Source of the DNA: Gallionellaceae bacterium CG11_big_fil_rev_8_21_14_0_20_60_62
Lineage (GTDB): Bacteria; Pseudomonadota; Gammaproteobacteria; Burkholderiales; Gallionellaceae
Length of the DNA stretch: 8,358 bases
Assembly (NCBI GenBank): GCA_002787455.1
Contig: PCWU01000051.1
Coordinates: forward strand, 10,850-19,207
Reading direction: 5' to 3'
Shown: one piece after another, positions 1-7,520 of the stretch
How the letters are laid out: every line of letters begins with the position of its first letter
Position numbering within the stretch: position 1 is the stretch's first letter
Made by a program: the position numbers and the translations under genes
Notes under the pieces: model-generated
What the model saw: only the letters and a program-made list of their open reading frames with translations
Databases searched by the model: none
Told to the model about the DNA's origin: nothing

Positions 1-318
1 GAAGCGTCGATGCTGACCGGTTCCATTGGCATGTTGCCGTCCGCCTCGCTGGATTCAAACAACAAGGGATTGTACGAACCTTGCCACGGTTCCGCTCCTG
101 ACATCGCGGGTAAGGATATTGCCAATCCGCTGGCGACAATTTTGTCGGTGGCGATGATGATGCAGTACACGTTTGAACGTCCGGACATCGCGCAACGCAT
201 CGAAGGCGCGGTCCATAAAGTGTTGCAACAGGGCGTGCGCACCGGTGACATCTATGAGGCGGGCATGCAAAAAGTTGGCTGCGCCGCGATGGGCGACGCG
301 GTGGTCACTGCTCTTTAA
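1..318 (+). CDS. leuB: 3-isopropylmalate dehydrogenase, C-terminal part (5' end outside window)
   Basis: This enzyme oxidatively decarboxylates 3-isopropylmalate to 2-oxoisocaproate with NAD+, the third step of leucine biosynthesis, in the cytoplasm. The window opens in frame inside the gene: codons 1-3 read Glu-Ala-Ser before the first internal Met, so the Met at position 10 is not the true start. About 105 C-terminal residues are visible. They carry the family stretch GSIGMLPSASL and the NAD-adenine-binding segment EPCHGSAPDIAG followed by ANPLATILS, which matches bacterial LeuB (E. coli has the same segment with GGSAPDIAG). The tail RTGDIYEAG and the closing GDAV helix are also family-typical, so the C-terminus looks intact. 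Asd follows after 15 bases, which suggests co-transcription. In other Betaproteobacteria leuC and leuD lie upstream; that cannot be seen here. Confidence 0.95.
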   Translation, partial: EASMLTGSIGMLPSASLDSNNKGLYEPCHGSAPDIAGKDIANPLATILSVAMMMQYTFERPDIAQRIEGAVHKVLQQGVRTGDIYEAGMQKVGCAAMGDAVVTAL

Positions 319-323
319 ATTTC

Positions 324-328
324 AAGGA
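324..328 (+). promoter_or_regulatory. Ribosome binding site of asd
   Basis: AAGGA lies 5 bases before the ATG at 334, inside the 15-base gap between leuB and asd. It supports the ATG at 334 as the start and suggests translation from a leuB-asd message, since no promoter fits into the gap. Confidence 0.7.
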
Positions 329-333
329 TTGCC

Positions 334-1470
334 ATGAAAGTTGGTTTGATCGGTTGGCGCGGGATGGTGGGCTCGGTGCTCATGCAGCGCATGCGCGAAG
401 AAAAAGATTTCGATCTGTTCAAGGCGGTGTTCTTTACGACCTCGAATGTTGGCGGCGCAGCGCCTGCCGAGGCGCGTGGCGCATTGCTCAAGGATGCGCA
501 TGACCTGAATGAACTCAAGGCGATGGATGCCATCATTTCCTGCCAGGGCGGCGATTATACCAGCGAGATATTTCCCAGGCTGCGTGCCGCGGGGTGGCAA
601 GGTTACTGGATCGACGCGGCTTCCACACTGCGCATGGAAAAAGAGGCGGTCATCATTCTTGATCCGGTCAATCTCGATCTGATCAAGCGATCACTGGCCA
701 ACGGCGGCAAAAATTTCATCGGCGGCAATTGCACCAACAGCATCCTGCTGATGGGGCTGGGCGGCCTTTTCCATGCCGGGCTGGTGGAGTGGGTGTCGTC
801 CATGACGTATCAGGCCGCCAGCGGCGCGGGCGCGCAGAACATGCGCGAGCTGCTGCAGCAGATGGGCGTTGCGCATGCTTCGGTGGCAGACATGCTGGCC
901 GACCCAAAAACACCAATACTTGAAATCGATCGTCGCTTGACGGAAGCACTGCGCTCGGACGCCATGCCGACCGAACATTTTGGCGCGGTACTGGCGGGCA
1001 GCCTGATTCCGTGGATCGACAAACAGCTCGACAACGGCCAATCCAAGGAGGAATGGAAGGGCTGTGCCGAAGTCAACAAGATCCTCGGTACGGAACACGT
1101 CATTCCGGTGGACGGCCTGTGCGTGCGCATCGGCGCGATGCGTTGCCATAGTCTGGCATTGACGCTCAAACTTAAACGCGATCTGCCGCTAACGGAAATC
1201 GAAGCGCTGATACGCAACAGTAATCCATGGGTAAGGTTGATTCCAAACCGGCGCGAGCAAAGTGTGCGCGATTTGAATCCTGTCGCGGTGGCAGGCAAGT
1301 TGGACATCGCGGTCGGGCGTGTGCGCAAGATGGCAATCGGACCGGAATATTTGAGCGCTTTCGTGTGCGGCGACCAATTGCTGTGGGGTGCGGCCGAGCC
1401 GTTGCGCCGCATGATGCGCATTTTGCGGGACAAGTGGGTTGAAGAAAAACGGTTGAATACCGCCGCTTAG
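334..1470 (+). CDS. asd: Aspartate-semialdehyde dehydrogenase
   Basis: Asd reduces aspartyl-4-phosphate to aspartate-4-semialdehyde with NADPH, the branch point to lysine/diaminopimelate, methionine and threonine; cytoplasmic. The 378-residue product is close to the roughly 370 of the E. coli enzyme and aligns over its full length. Residues 4-13 hold the nucleotide-binding loop GLIGWRGMVG. Cys133 in GGNCTNS is the catalytic thiol (E. coli Cys135), and His272 in RCHS is the acid/base (E. coli His274). The segments YQAASGAGAQNMREL (159-173), GSLIPWIDKQLDNGQ (222-236) and GDQLLWGAAEPLRRM (346-360) are signatures of the Gram-negative Asd type. Residue 135, two after the catalytic Cys, is Asn where E. 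coli has Val. The ATG at 334 is chosen because it begins the Rossmann strand directly and has a good ribosome binding site. Between leuB and fimV, as is usual in this lineage. Confidence 0.98.
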   Translation: MKVGLIGWRGMVGSVLMQRMREEKDFDLFKAVFFTTSNVGGAAPAEARGALLKDAHDLNELKAMDAIISCQGGDYTSEIFPRLRAAGWQGYWIDAASTLRMEKEAVIILDPVNLDLIKRSLANGGKNFIGGNCTNSILLMGLGGLFHAGLVEWVSSMTYQAASGAGAQNMRELLQQMGVAHASVADMLADPKTPILEIDRRLTEALRSDAMPTEHFGAVLAGSLIPWIDKQLDNGQSKEEWKGCAEVNKILGTEHVIPVDGLCVRIGAMRCHSLALTLKLKRDLPLTEIEALIRNSNPWVRLIPNRREQSVRDLNPVAVAGKLDIAVGRVRKMAIGPEYLSAFVCGDQLLWGAAEPLRRMMRILRDKWVEEKRLNTAA

Positions 1471-1484
1471 TGTTTAAACCTAGA

Positions 1485-1512
1485 GGGGTTGTGAGCTTGC
1501 ATCACTAACCCC
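1485..1512 (+). promoter_or_regulatory. Bulged hairpin in the asd-fimV gap
   Basis: GGGGTTGTGA (1485-1494) can pair with TCAC-T-AACCCC (1502-1512): ten base pairs with a single unpaired T at 1506 and a 7-base loop. It begins 15 bases after the asd stop. No T-run follows on either strand, so it is not a canonical Rho-independent terminator. It may protect the 3' end of asd mRNA, be a weak terminator, or act as a leader structure for fimV. It shares bases 1511-1512 with the inverted repeat that follows, so the two cannot both form completely. Confidence 0.45.
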
Positions 1513-1539
1513 CTGATGTTAGTCTGATTATTGTCAGGG
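1511..1539 (+). repeat. Inverted repeat CCCTGA/TCAGGG upstream of fimV
   Basis: CCCTGA (1511-1516) is exactly mirrored by TCAGGG (1534-1539) with 17 bases between them. The repeat ends 18 bases before the chosen GTG start of fimV, just upstream of its likely Shine-Dalgarno sequence. It could be an operator or an RNA stem that competes with the preceding hairpin. Six-base arms also occur by chance, so the function is uncertain. Confidence 0.35.
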
Positions 1540-1545
1540 AAAGAA

Positions 1546-1550
1546 AAAGG
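1546..1550 (+). promoter_or_regulatory. Ribosome binding site of fimV
   Basis: AAAGG lies 7 bases before the GTG at 1558, while the in-frame TTG at 1531 has no purine-rich sequence at the right distance. This decides the start: from GTG 1558 the protein begins with a short basic segment and a hydrophobic core, as a signal peptide should. Confidence 0.6.
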
Positions 1551-1557
1551 TGTCGGC

Positions 1558-4257
1558 GTGCTGAAAACGATCTTGAAAACTTCGGGCTGTGCAGTCTTGC
1601 TGCTGGTCCTGAACGCGGCAAATGCAACCGGTCTTGGCGGTATCGTGGTTTCCTCCAATCTAGGCCAGCCGCTGCAGGCAGTAATCGAATTGGTCGCAGT
1701 GGATAAGGGGGATCGCGCAAGTATTTCCGCGCGGTTAGCTCCGGCTGATGCATTCAAACGCGCCGGCATCGATTATCCCTACGCGTTGCCCCGACTCAAA
1801 TTTGAAATTACCAACCGCGACAGCGATCAGCCGCGCATTCGCATCACTTCGGCCCAGCCGGTCAACGAGCCTTTTGTGACATTGTTGGTCGAGGCGGTTT
1901 GGTCGTCCGGCAAGCTGATGCGCGAATACACCTTTCTGCTGGATCCGGTCGGTTTCAATCCGCCCGAACAGGCAACGCTGATTATTCCTCCGGTTACCCC
2001 GTCCGTGACGCCAGTCGTGGTAGAACCCGCAGCCCCGGAGAGTGTTACCGCAGCTCCGGTTGGGGCAAAAACGCCAGCCGCCGAAACCGTGGCCGCCGCC
2101 GAGCCTGTATCGACAAATGCCGAAGAGGAAGTTGAAGCGACGGCGACCCCGGAACAGGCCATGCTGCCCGCCGCAGTCATTGTGGATAAAGTGGAAACTG
2201 CACCCGCGCAAGAAGATGTCTTGAGCCGGGAAGAGTTCATTCCTTTGGACGAGGCGCAAAGCGCGCCCATTGCAGTGGTGCGCGGGGATACCCTAAGCAA
2301 GATTGCGCTGAAAACCAAACCGGCAGAGGTCAGCCTGGAACGCATGCTGGTTGCCCTTTACCGCGCCAACACCCACGCCTTCGCGGGCAACAATATGAAT
2401 CGCCTGATGGCCGGCAAGATCATCAATTTGCCGGATGCCGCGCAGATCGAAGCGGTGGGGCAACGCGAAGCGGTGCGCGAGTATCGCGCCCAGGTGGCCG
2501 ATTGGAACTCGTATCGTCAGCAACTTGCCGCCGCCCGTGCCGCCACGGCCGAGCAAGCCAGTTCGCAGAGCGCATCCGGCAAGGTGACCGCCTCGGTTGC
2601 AGAACCCGCTGCCGCAAAAGATTCTGCCGGGGAGGTGCTGAAGCTGTCGAAGGGCGAAGCGCCGGGGGACAAGGCGGCGGGTTCATCCTCTACCAGCGAG
2701 GCGGAAGATGCCATTGCACGCGAAAAAGCCTTGCAGGATGCGGAGGAGCGCACGGCATTGCTGGAAAAAAATGTCAAGGATCTGGAGCGTCTGGCGGAAT
2801 TGAAAAAACAGCAGGCGCAAACTGGCGCAACCTCGGCCACCGCTGCGGTGGCGGGCGTTGCCCCGGCAGAAATGCCAAAATCGGCCAAACCCGCGCTGCC
2901 TGCTGCGCCGCTGGCGCAACCGGAAGCGCCGTCATTCCTCGACGAGTTGCTGGCCAATCCGCTGTTTCTTGCAGTCACGGTCGGAGTTCTGGTTTTGCTG
3001 GGAGGCGGTGTCTGGTGGTCGCGCCGGCGCGGCAAGGTTCAGCCGCCGCTGGCGGCAAGCACGGATGGCGATTTGGGCAGCACCACCGGGCGGATAGCCG
3101 AGCCCATTGTGCCTTCGCCTGAAACCGGCGATTTTACCCGCAATGAGGCCCAGACGGCAGAGGGCGTGCAAGCCCAGGATGAGGTTGATCCGCTGGCGGA
3201 AGCCGATCTGTTCCTGTCGTTCGGGCGTGATGCGCAAGCTGAAGAAGTATTGAAAGATGCCTTGTCGAAAAAGCCGGGGGATCTGCCGGTCACCATCAAA
3301 TTGCTTTCAATCTATGCCAATCGCAAGGATGCCAACGCATTCCTGATTTACGCGCGCCAAGTCAAGGAAAGCGGCGATGAAGAGGCGTGGTCCACGGTTG
3401 TGGCGATAGGGCGCGAGCTGGAACCGAATAATCCGCTTTATGGCGGCACGGGCGAGGCAGTCGCCGAGCCGTCGGCAGCGCCCAGCCGGGTTGCCGACCC
3501 GGCAGCGGTGGATTTTGATCTTGGATTTGGCTCAACCGGAACGTCGCCATCAACGGATTTCCTGGCGACCGAAGTGATGCACGCGGAGGAAATCGCCCCC
3601 GGATCCAGGGCTGACGAAGCGCCGAGCTTGCTTGATACCATGATTGCCGAGCCGCCCTCACAGGAAACGACCGCGATCCTTTCCAGCGAGGAGCTGCGCA
3701 GCGCCCAAGAGGCGCCGATGGATTTCGATATCACCGGGACGCATCCGCCGGTCAGCCCGGTTGCAGCCCCGCAACAGGATTCCACTGCGGACGATCTGAT
3801 ATTCGATATCACTTCGACGCGTCCCGGGAGGGAAGTCGCCCCTGGGTCAGTCGAAGCATCAGAGAATGTGGTTGGCGATTTAATCTTTGATGTGACGGCA
3901 ACCCATCCCGGCGTACCGGCCACGGAGCCGGAAAAGCAGTCTGCAGCAGACGATGGTGGCCTGACATTCGATCTGGATATTCCGGACACTTTCAAACAGC
4001 CGAAAGACCAGGCCGATGTCCCGCTGGAAATCGGCCTGGGTGACATCAGTCTGGATCTGGATGGCAGCGCAGTCCGCGGCGACACCGCTTCCGACAAGGA
4101 CGAGCACTGGCAGGAAGTCGCCACCAAACTTGATTTGGCCAAGGCCTATCAGGAGATGGGGGATGCGGCCGGGGCGCGCGAGATTCTGGACGAGGTAATG
4201 CGCGACGGCGACGAGCAACAGCGTGCCGGCGCGCAAACCATGCTCGATCAACTCTGA
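1558..4257 (+). CDS. fimV: FimV/HubP-type polar hub protein
   Basis: FimV is an inner-membrane protein that organises the cell pole and supports type IV pilus assembly and twitching in Pseudomonas; HubP is the Vibrio counterpart. With the GTG start at 1558 it has 899 residues. In order: signal peptide 1 to about 23, cut after Ala-Asn-Ala; FimV N-terminal periplasmic domain about 24-130, opening with GLGGIVVSSNLGQPL; Pro/Ala/Glu-rich linker; LysM peptidoglycan-binding domain about 238-292, with VVRGDTLSKIA; charged, probably coiled-coil segment about 380-421; one transmembrane helix about 467-487, followed by Arg-rich WWSRRRGK; cytoplasmic TPR-like segment about 542-595 (DPLAEADLFLSFGRDAQAEE); acidic repeats about 722-810; and the conserved FimV C-terminal domain 854-899 (LDLAKAYQEMGDAAGAREIL). 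The in-frame TTG at 1531 would add nine residues, but lacks a ribosome site. A strong terminator follows. The domain assignment is secure; the role in this organism is inferred. Confidence 0.95.
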   Translation: MLKTILKTSGCAVLLLVLNAANATGLGGIVVSSNLGQPLQAVIELVAVDKGDRASISARLAPADAFKRAGIDYPYALPRLKFEITNRDSDQPRIRITSAQPVNEPFVTLLVEAVWSSGKLMREYTFLLDPVGFNPPEQATLIIPPVTPSVTPVVVEPAAPESVTAAPVGAKTPAAETVAAAEPVSTNAEEEVEATATPEQAMLPAAVIVDKVETAPAQEDVLSREEFIPLDEAQSAPIAVVRGDTLSKIALKTKPAEVSLERMLVALYRANTHAFAGNNMNRLMAGKIINLPDAAQIEAVGQREAVREYRAQVADWNSYRQQLAAARAATAEQASSQSASGKVTASVAEPAAAKDSAGEVLKLSKGEAPGDKAAGSSSTSEAEDAIAREKALQDAEERTALLEKNVKDLERLAELKKQQAQTGATSATAAVAGVAPAEMPKSAKPALPAAPLAQPEAPSFLDELLANPLFLAVTVGVLVLLGGGVWWSRRRGKVQPPLAASTDGDLGSTTGRIAEPIVPSPETGDFTRNEAQTAEGVQAQDEVDPLAEADLFLSFGRDAQAEEVLKDALSKKPGDLPVTIKLLSIYANRKDANAFLIYARQVKESGDEEAWSTVVAIGRELEPNNPLYGGTGEAVAEPSAAPSRVADPAAVDFDLGFGSTGTSPSTDFLATEVMHAEEIAPGSRADEAPSLLDTMIAEPPSQETTAILSSEELRSAQEAPMDFDITGTHPPVSPVAAPQQDSTADDLIFDITSTRPGREVAPGSVEASENVVGDLIFDVTATHPGVPATEPEKQSAADDGGLTFDLDIPDTFKQPKDQADVPLEIGLGDISLDLDGSAVRGDTASDKDEHWQEVATKLDLAKAYQEMGDAAGAREILDEVMRDGDEQQRAGAQTMLDQL
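3718..3987 (+). repeat. Degenerate acidic repeat in the FimV cytoplasmic region
   Basis: Within fimV, a short motif recurs: MDFDITGTHPP, then DLIFDITSTRPG, then DLIFDVTATHPG, and a diverged fourth copy LTFDLDIPD. The central Phe residues fall at 723, 749, 777 and 804 of the 899-residue protein, giving spacings of 26, 28 and 27. The repeat is visible at protein level; the DNA copies have diverged, so it is an old duplication or a selected motif, not a recent slippage product. It lies between the TPR-like segment and the C-terminal domain and could be a set of equivalent docking sites, which is speculation. Confidence 0.65.
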
Positions 4258-4260
4258 ACC

Positions 4261-4311
4261 ATGCGGATGAATTCGACGGCAGCCATCCGGCTGCCGTTTT
4301 CATTTGAGTGA
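4261..4311 (+). other. Possible 16-codon leader reading frame across the terminator
   Basis: An ATG three bases after the fimV stop opens a frame of 16 codons (MRMNSTAAIRLPFSFE) that ends in TGA at 4309-4311, seven bases before the ATG of the next gene. It spans the whole terminator hairpin. There is no separate ribosome binding site, so it would need re-initiation by ribosomes leaving fimV. A frame this short can easily occur by chance; it is listed because of its placement. Confidence 0.2.
4276..4305 (+). terminator. Rho-independent terminator after fimV
   Basis: ACGGCAGCC (4276-4284) and GGCTGCCGT (4289-4297) form a perfect nine-base-pair, GC-rich stem with a four-base loop, followed by TTTTCATTT. 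It starts 18 bases after the fimV stop and ends 13 bases before the next start codon. The short distance leaves no room for a promoter after it, so transcription of the downstream genes from fimV would have to pass this structure. Confidence 0.85.
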
Positions 4312-4318
4312 GCGCGCG

Positions 4319-4930
4319 ATGCCCCATCCGGCAATTCAAATCATCGTCTGGGTGTCTCTGGCGTTTCTGGCGCAACGATTGTTGCCGGTCCCTCTGGCCT
4401 TGTTCTGTGTGTTCCTGCTGGCGTTGGCTCTCAAACTGTGCGCGCAACAACTGTTGAAATTGCTCAAGCGTACGCGCTGGATCATGTTCTCCTTGTTGCT
4501 GATCTATGCCTACTCGACACCGGGCACCGCACTGGTCGGGGCGTGGGGGGTGTATGCGCCGACACTGGAAGGATTGACCGATGGCGCGTTGCAACTCATG
4601 CGCCTGCTGGCGATGCTGGCCAGTCTGGCGATTCTGTTGTCATTGCTCAACCTCGCCCGGTTCATCGGCGGGATTTATACCCTGGCGTATCCCTTGCGCT
4701 GGATCGGTATCGAACGCGAGCGCGCCGCCGTGCGCCTGGCGCTGACCCTGCAATACGCCGAACCCGCCATGAGTGAGACCGCGGCCGATTGGCGCGGCGC
4801 GATCCGCCACGTGCTAAAGACGCCAACCGTGAAGACGGGACATATCGAATTGCATCGACCGCATTGGCACGCCATCGACGGGCTTGGCCTTGTTTTTAGT
4901 GCGGCATTGCTCTGGCTGGGGTTGCGATGA
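4319..4930 (+). CDS. EcfT/CbiQ-like integral membrane protein
   Basis: The product, 203 residues, is hydrophobic and resembles the transmembrane T component of energy-coupling-factor vitamin/metal transporters (CbiQ/EcfT family). Hydrophobic segments lie at about 5-41 (probably two helices), 54-66, 92-112 and 186-202. The strongest resemblance is at 92-150: a hydrophobic helix ending in LLSLL, then ARFIGGIYTLAYPLRWIGI and a charged helix RERAAVRLALTLQYAEPAM, the layout of the cytoplasmic coupling region that in EcfT contacts the ATPase subunits; a further Trp-Arg-Gly lies at 158-160. It is short for the family. No ATPase or substrate-binding gene is in the window. The ATG at 4319 is preferred over the in-frame TTG at 4304, which lies in the terminator tail; the ribosome site is weak (GAG). 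The gene ends in an ATGA overlap with truA, so translation is probably coupled. Family assignment is by pattern memory; function unknown. Confidence 0.75.
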   Translation: MPHPAIQIIVWVSLAFLAQRLLPVPLALFCVFLLALALKLCAQQLLKLLKRTRWIMFSLLLIYAYSTPGTALVGAWGVYAPTLEGLTDGALQLMRLLAMLASLAILLSLLNLARFIGGIYTLAYPLRWIGIERERAAVRLALTLQYAEPAMSETAADWRGAIRHVLKTPTVKTGHIELHRPHWHAIDGLGLVFSAALLWLGLR

Positions 4931-5694
4931 GAATCGCACTCGGTGTGGAGTATGACGGCAGCGCCTACCACGGTTGGCAGAGCCAGCCCGACGTGCCCAA
5001 CGTGCAGAATGCGCTGGCGGCCGCGTTGGCACAGATCACGGATGACCCCGTGGTGGTGCATACCGCCGGCCGCACCGATACCGGCGTGCATGCGCTGGAA
5101 CAGGTCGTGCATTTCGACACCCGTGCGGTGCGCCCGCTCTCGGCTTGGGTGCGCGGGGCGAATGCCTTGTTGCCGCGCGATATTGCCGTGCTGTGGGCGC
5201 ATGCCGTGCCGGATGAATTTCATGCGCGCTTCTCGGCGCAGGCGCGCAGTTACCAGTATGTGCTGGTAAATCGTCCGTCACGCATCGGTGTGCATCACGG
5301 CAAGGTGGGCTGGTTCCATCTTCCGCTGGATGTGGCGGCGATGCGGGCGGCGGCAAAATTGCTGCTGGGTGAACACGATTTCAGCGCCTTCCGTGCCGCA
5401 GAATGCCAGGCCAAATCGCCCGTCAAGCACCTGACCCGGCTCGACATCCGGCAGCAGGGCGACACGATATTTTTCGATCTGACCGCCAATGCTTTTTTGC
5501 ACCACATGGTGCGCAACATCGTCGGCTGTCTGGTGTATGTCGGCAAGGGCAAACATCCGCCGCAGTGGGTGAAGGAAGTGCTGGCAGGCCGCGACCGTAG
5601 CCGCGCCGCCCCGACGTTTGCGCCGAATGGTCTTTATCTCAAACGTATTCACTACGACGCATCGTGGCGATTGCCCCAGCTACATTTTGAATAG
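4927..5694 (+). CDS. truA: tRNA pseudouridine(38-40) synthase
   Basis: TruA converts uridines 38, 39 and 40 in the anticodon arm of many tRNAs to pseudouridine; cytoplasmic. The product has 255 residues, near the usual 250-270, and aligns with E. coli TruA along its length. Asp51 in AGRTDTGVHALEQVVHF is the catalytic nucleophile (E. coli Asp60). Other family blocks are ALGVEYDGSAYHGWQ at 4-18, DEFHARFSAQARSYQYV at about 98-114, LLGEHDFSAFRAAECQ, and FLHHMVRNIVG near residue 200. The start ATG overlaps the stop of the preceding membrane gene by four bases (ATGA), so the two are probably translated together. TrpF begins 16 bases after its stop. Adjacency to fimV, trpF and accD is the conserved neighbourhood also found in Pseudomonas. 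Confidence 0.97.
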   Translation: MRIALGVEYDGSAYHGWQSQPDVPNVQNALAAALAQITDDPVVVHTAGRTDTGVHALEQVVHFDTRAVRPLSAWVRGANALLPRDIAVLWAHAVPDEFHARFSAQARSYQYVLVNRPSRIGVHHGKVGWFHLPLDVAAMRAAAKLLLGEHDFSAFRAAECQAKSPVKHLTRLDIRQQGDTIFFDLTANAFLHHMVRNIVGCLVYVGKGKHPPQWVKEVLAGRDRSRAAPTFAPNGLYLKRIHYDASWRLPQLHFE

Positions 5695-5710
5695 CAGGTA
5701 AAATGCGGCA

Positions 5711-6323
5711 ATGACCAGAATCAAGATTTGCGGCATCACCCGTTCCGAGGATTTGCGCGCGGCCACCCGTGCCGGTGCGCATGCCATCGGGCTGGTATTC
5801 TACGAGGCCAGTCCGCGCAATGTGACCATTCCACAAGCGTCCCATTTAATGCACGTTGTCCAACCCTTCATCAATAAAGTTGGTCTATTCGTCAATCCCG
5901 CCCCCGAAGAAGTTGAAACCATATTGCGCTTCGTTGCGCTGGACACTTTGCAATTCCACGGCGATGAATCCCCCGAGTTTTGCGCGCAATTCGGCAAGCC
6001 TTATCTGAAGGCAATCCGGGTCAAGGCCGGAGTGGATTTGGTAGAATGCGCGGCCCGTTACGCGGACGCGCAAGGCTTGTTGCTGGATGCCCATGTCGAG
6101 GGCGTGCAGGGTGGCAGCGGCGAGACCTTCGACTGGAAGCTGATTCCGCATAACTTGCCGTTGCCGGTGATTCTGTCCGGCGGTTTGCATGCGGGCAATG
6201 CGGCAGAGGCGATCAAACAGGTGCGCCCCTACGCGGTGGATGTGTCCAGCGGCGTGGAGGAGGCAAAGGGAATCAAGGATGCGGCGAAAATCGCGGCATT
6301 CGTCAATGAGGTCAACCGAATCG

Positions 6324-6340
<17 letters not shown>
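5711..6340 (+). CDS. trpF: Phosphoribosylanthranilate isomerase
   Basis: TrpF carries out the Amadori rearrangement of N-(5'-phosphoribosyl)anthranilate to CdRP, the third step from chorismate to tryptophan; a cytoplasmic (beta/alpha)8 barrel. It is a free-standing 209-residue enzyme, not fused to TrpC as in E. coli. Cys7 in KICGIT is the general base and Asp126 in LLLDAHVEGVQGGSG the general acid; both fall at the positions known from the Thermotoga maritima enzyme. Arg36 in SPRNV and the phosphate-binding loop ILSGGLHAGN near 154-163 are also present, with DVSSGVE near 177-183. An out-of-frame ATG at 5703 opens a three-codon frame whose TGA overlaps the trpF start. The only Shine-Dalgarno-like AGGT is about ten bases upstream, a little far. 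The 3' end overlaps trpB by 17 bases. Confidence 0.97.

Positions 6341-7516
<1,176 letters not shown>

Positions 7517-7520
<4 letters not shown>

Noticed and set aside
1498..1531. Possible fimV promoter: TTGCAT at 1498 and GATTAT at 1526
   Set aside because: Both boxes are weak and the spacing of 22 bases is too long; the upstream box lies in the hairpin loop. No supported promoter call.
1531..1557. TTG at 1531 as the fimV start
   Set aside because: No ribosome binding site, and the nine added residues are charged and would sit before an already complete signal peptide beginning at GTG 1558.
2502..3122. A 206-residue plus-strand frame inside fimV
   Set aside because: It is a frame-shifted shadow of the Ala/Gly-rich linker with a Cys- and Arg-rich, unstructured translation and no ribosome site.
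3438..4142. A 234-residue minus-strand frame opposite the fimV 3' region
   Set aside because: Low-complexity Ser/Pro/Val composition mirrors the acidic fimV linker. No start signal or recognisable domain.
5671..5704. Possible internal promoter for trpF: TTGCCC at 5671 and TAAAAT at 5699
   Set aside because: The TAAAAT box is good, but the spacing to TTGCCC is 22 bases and no acceptable -35 box lies at 16-18 bases; a start from here would fall on the trpF ATG.
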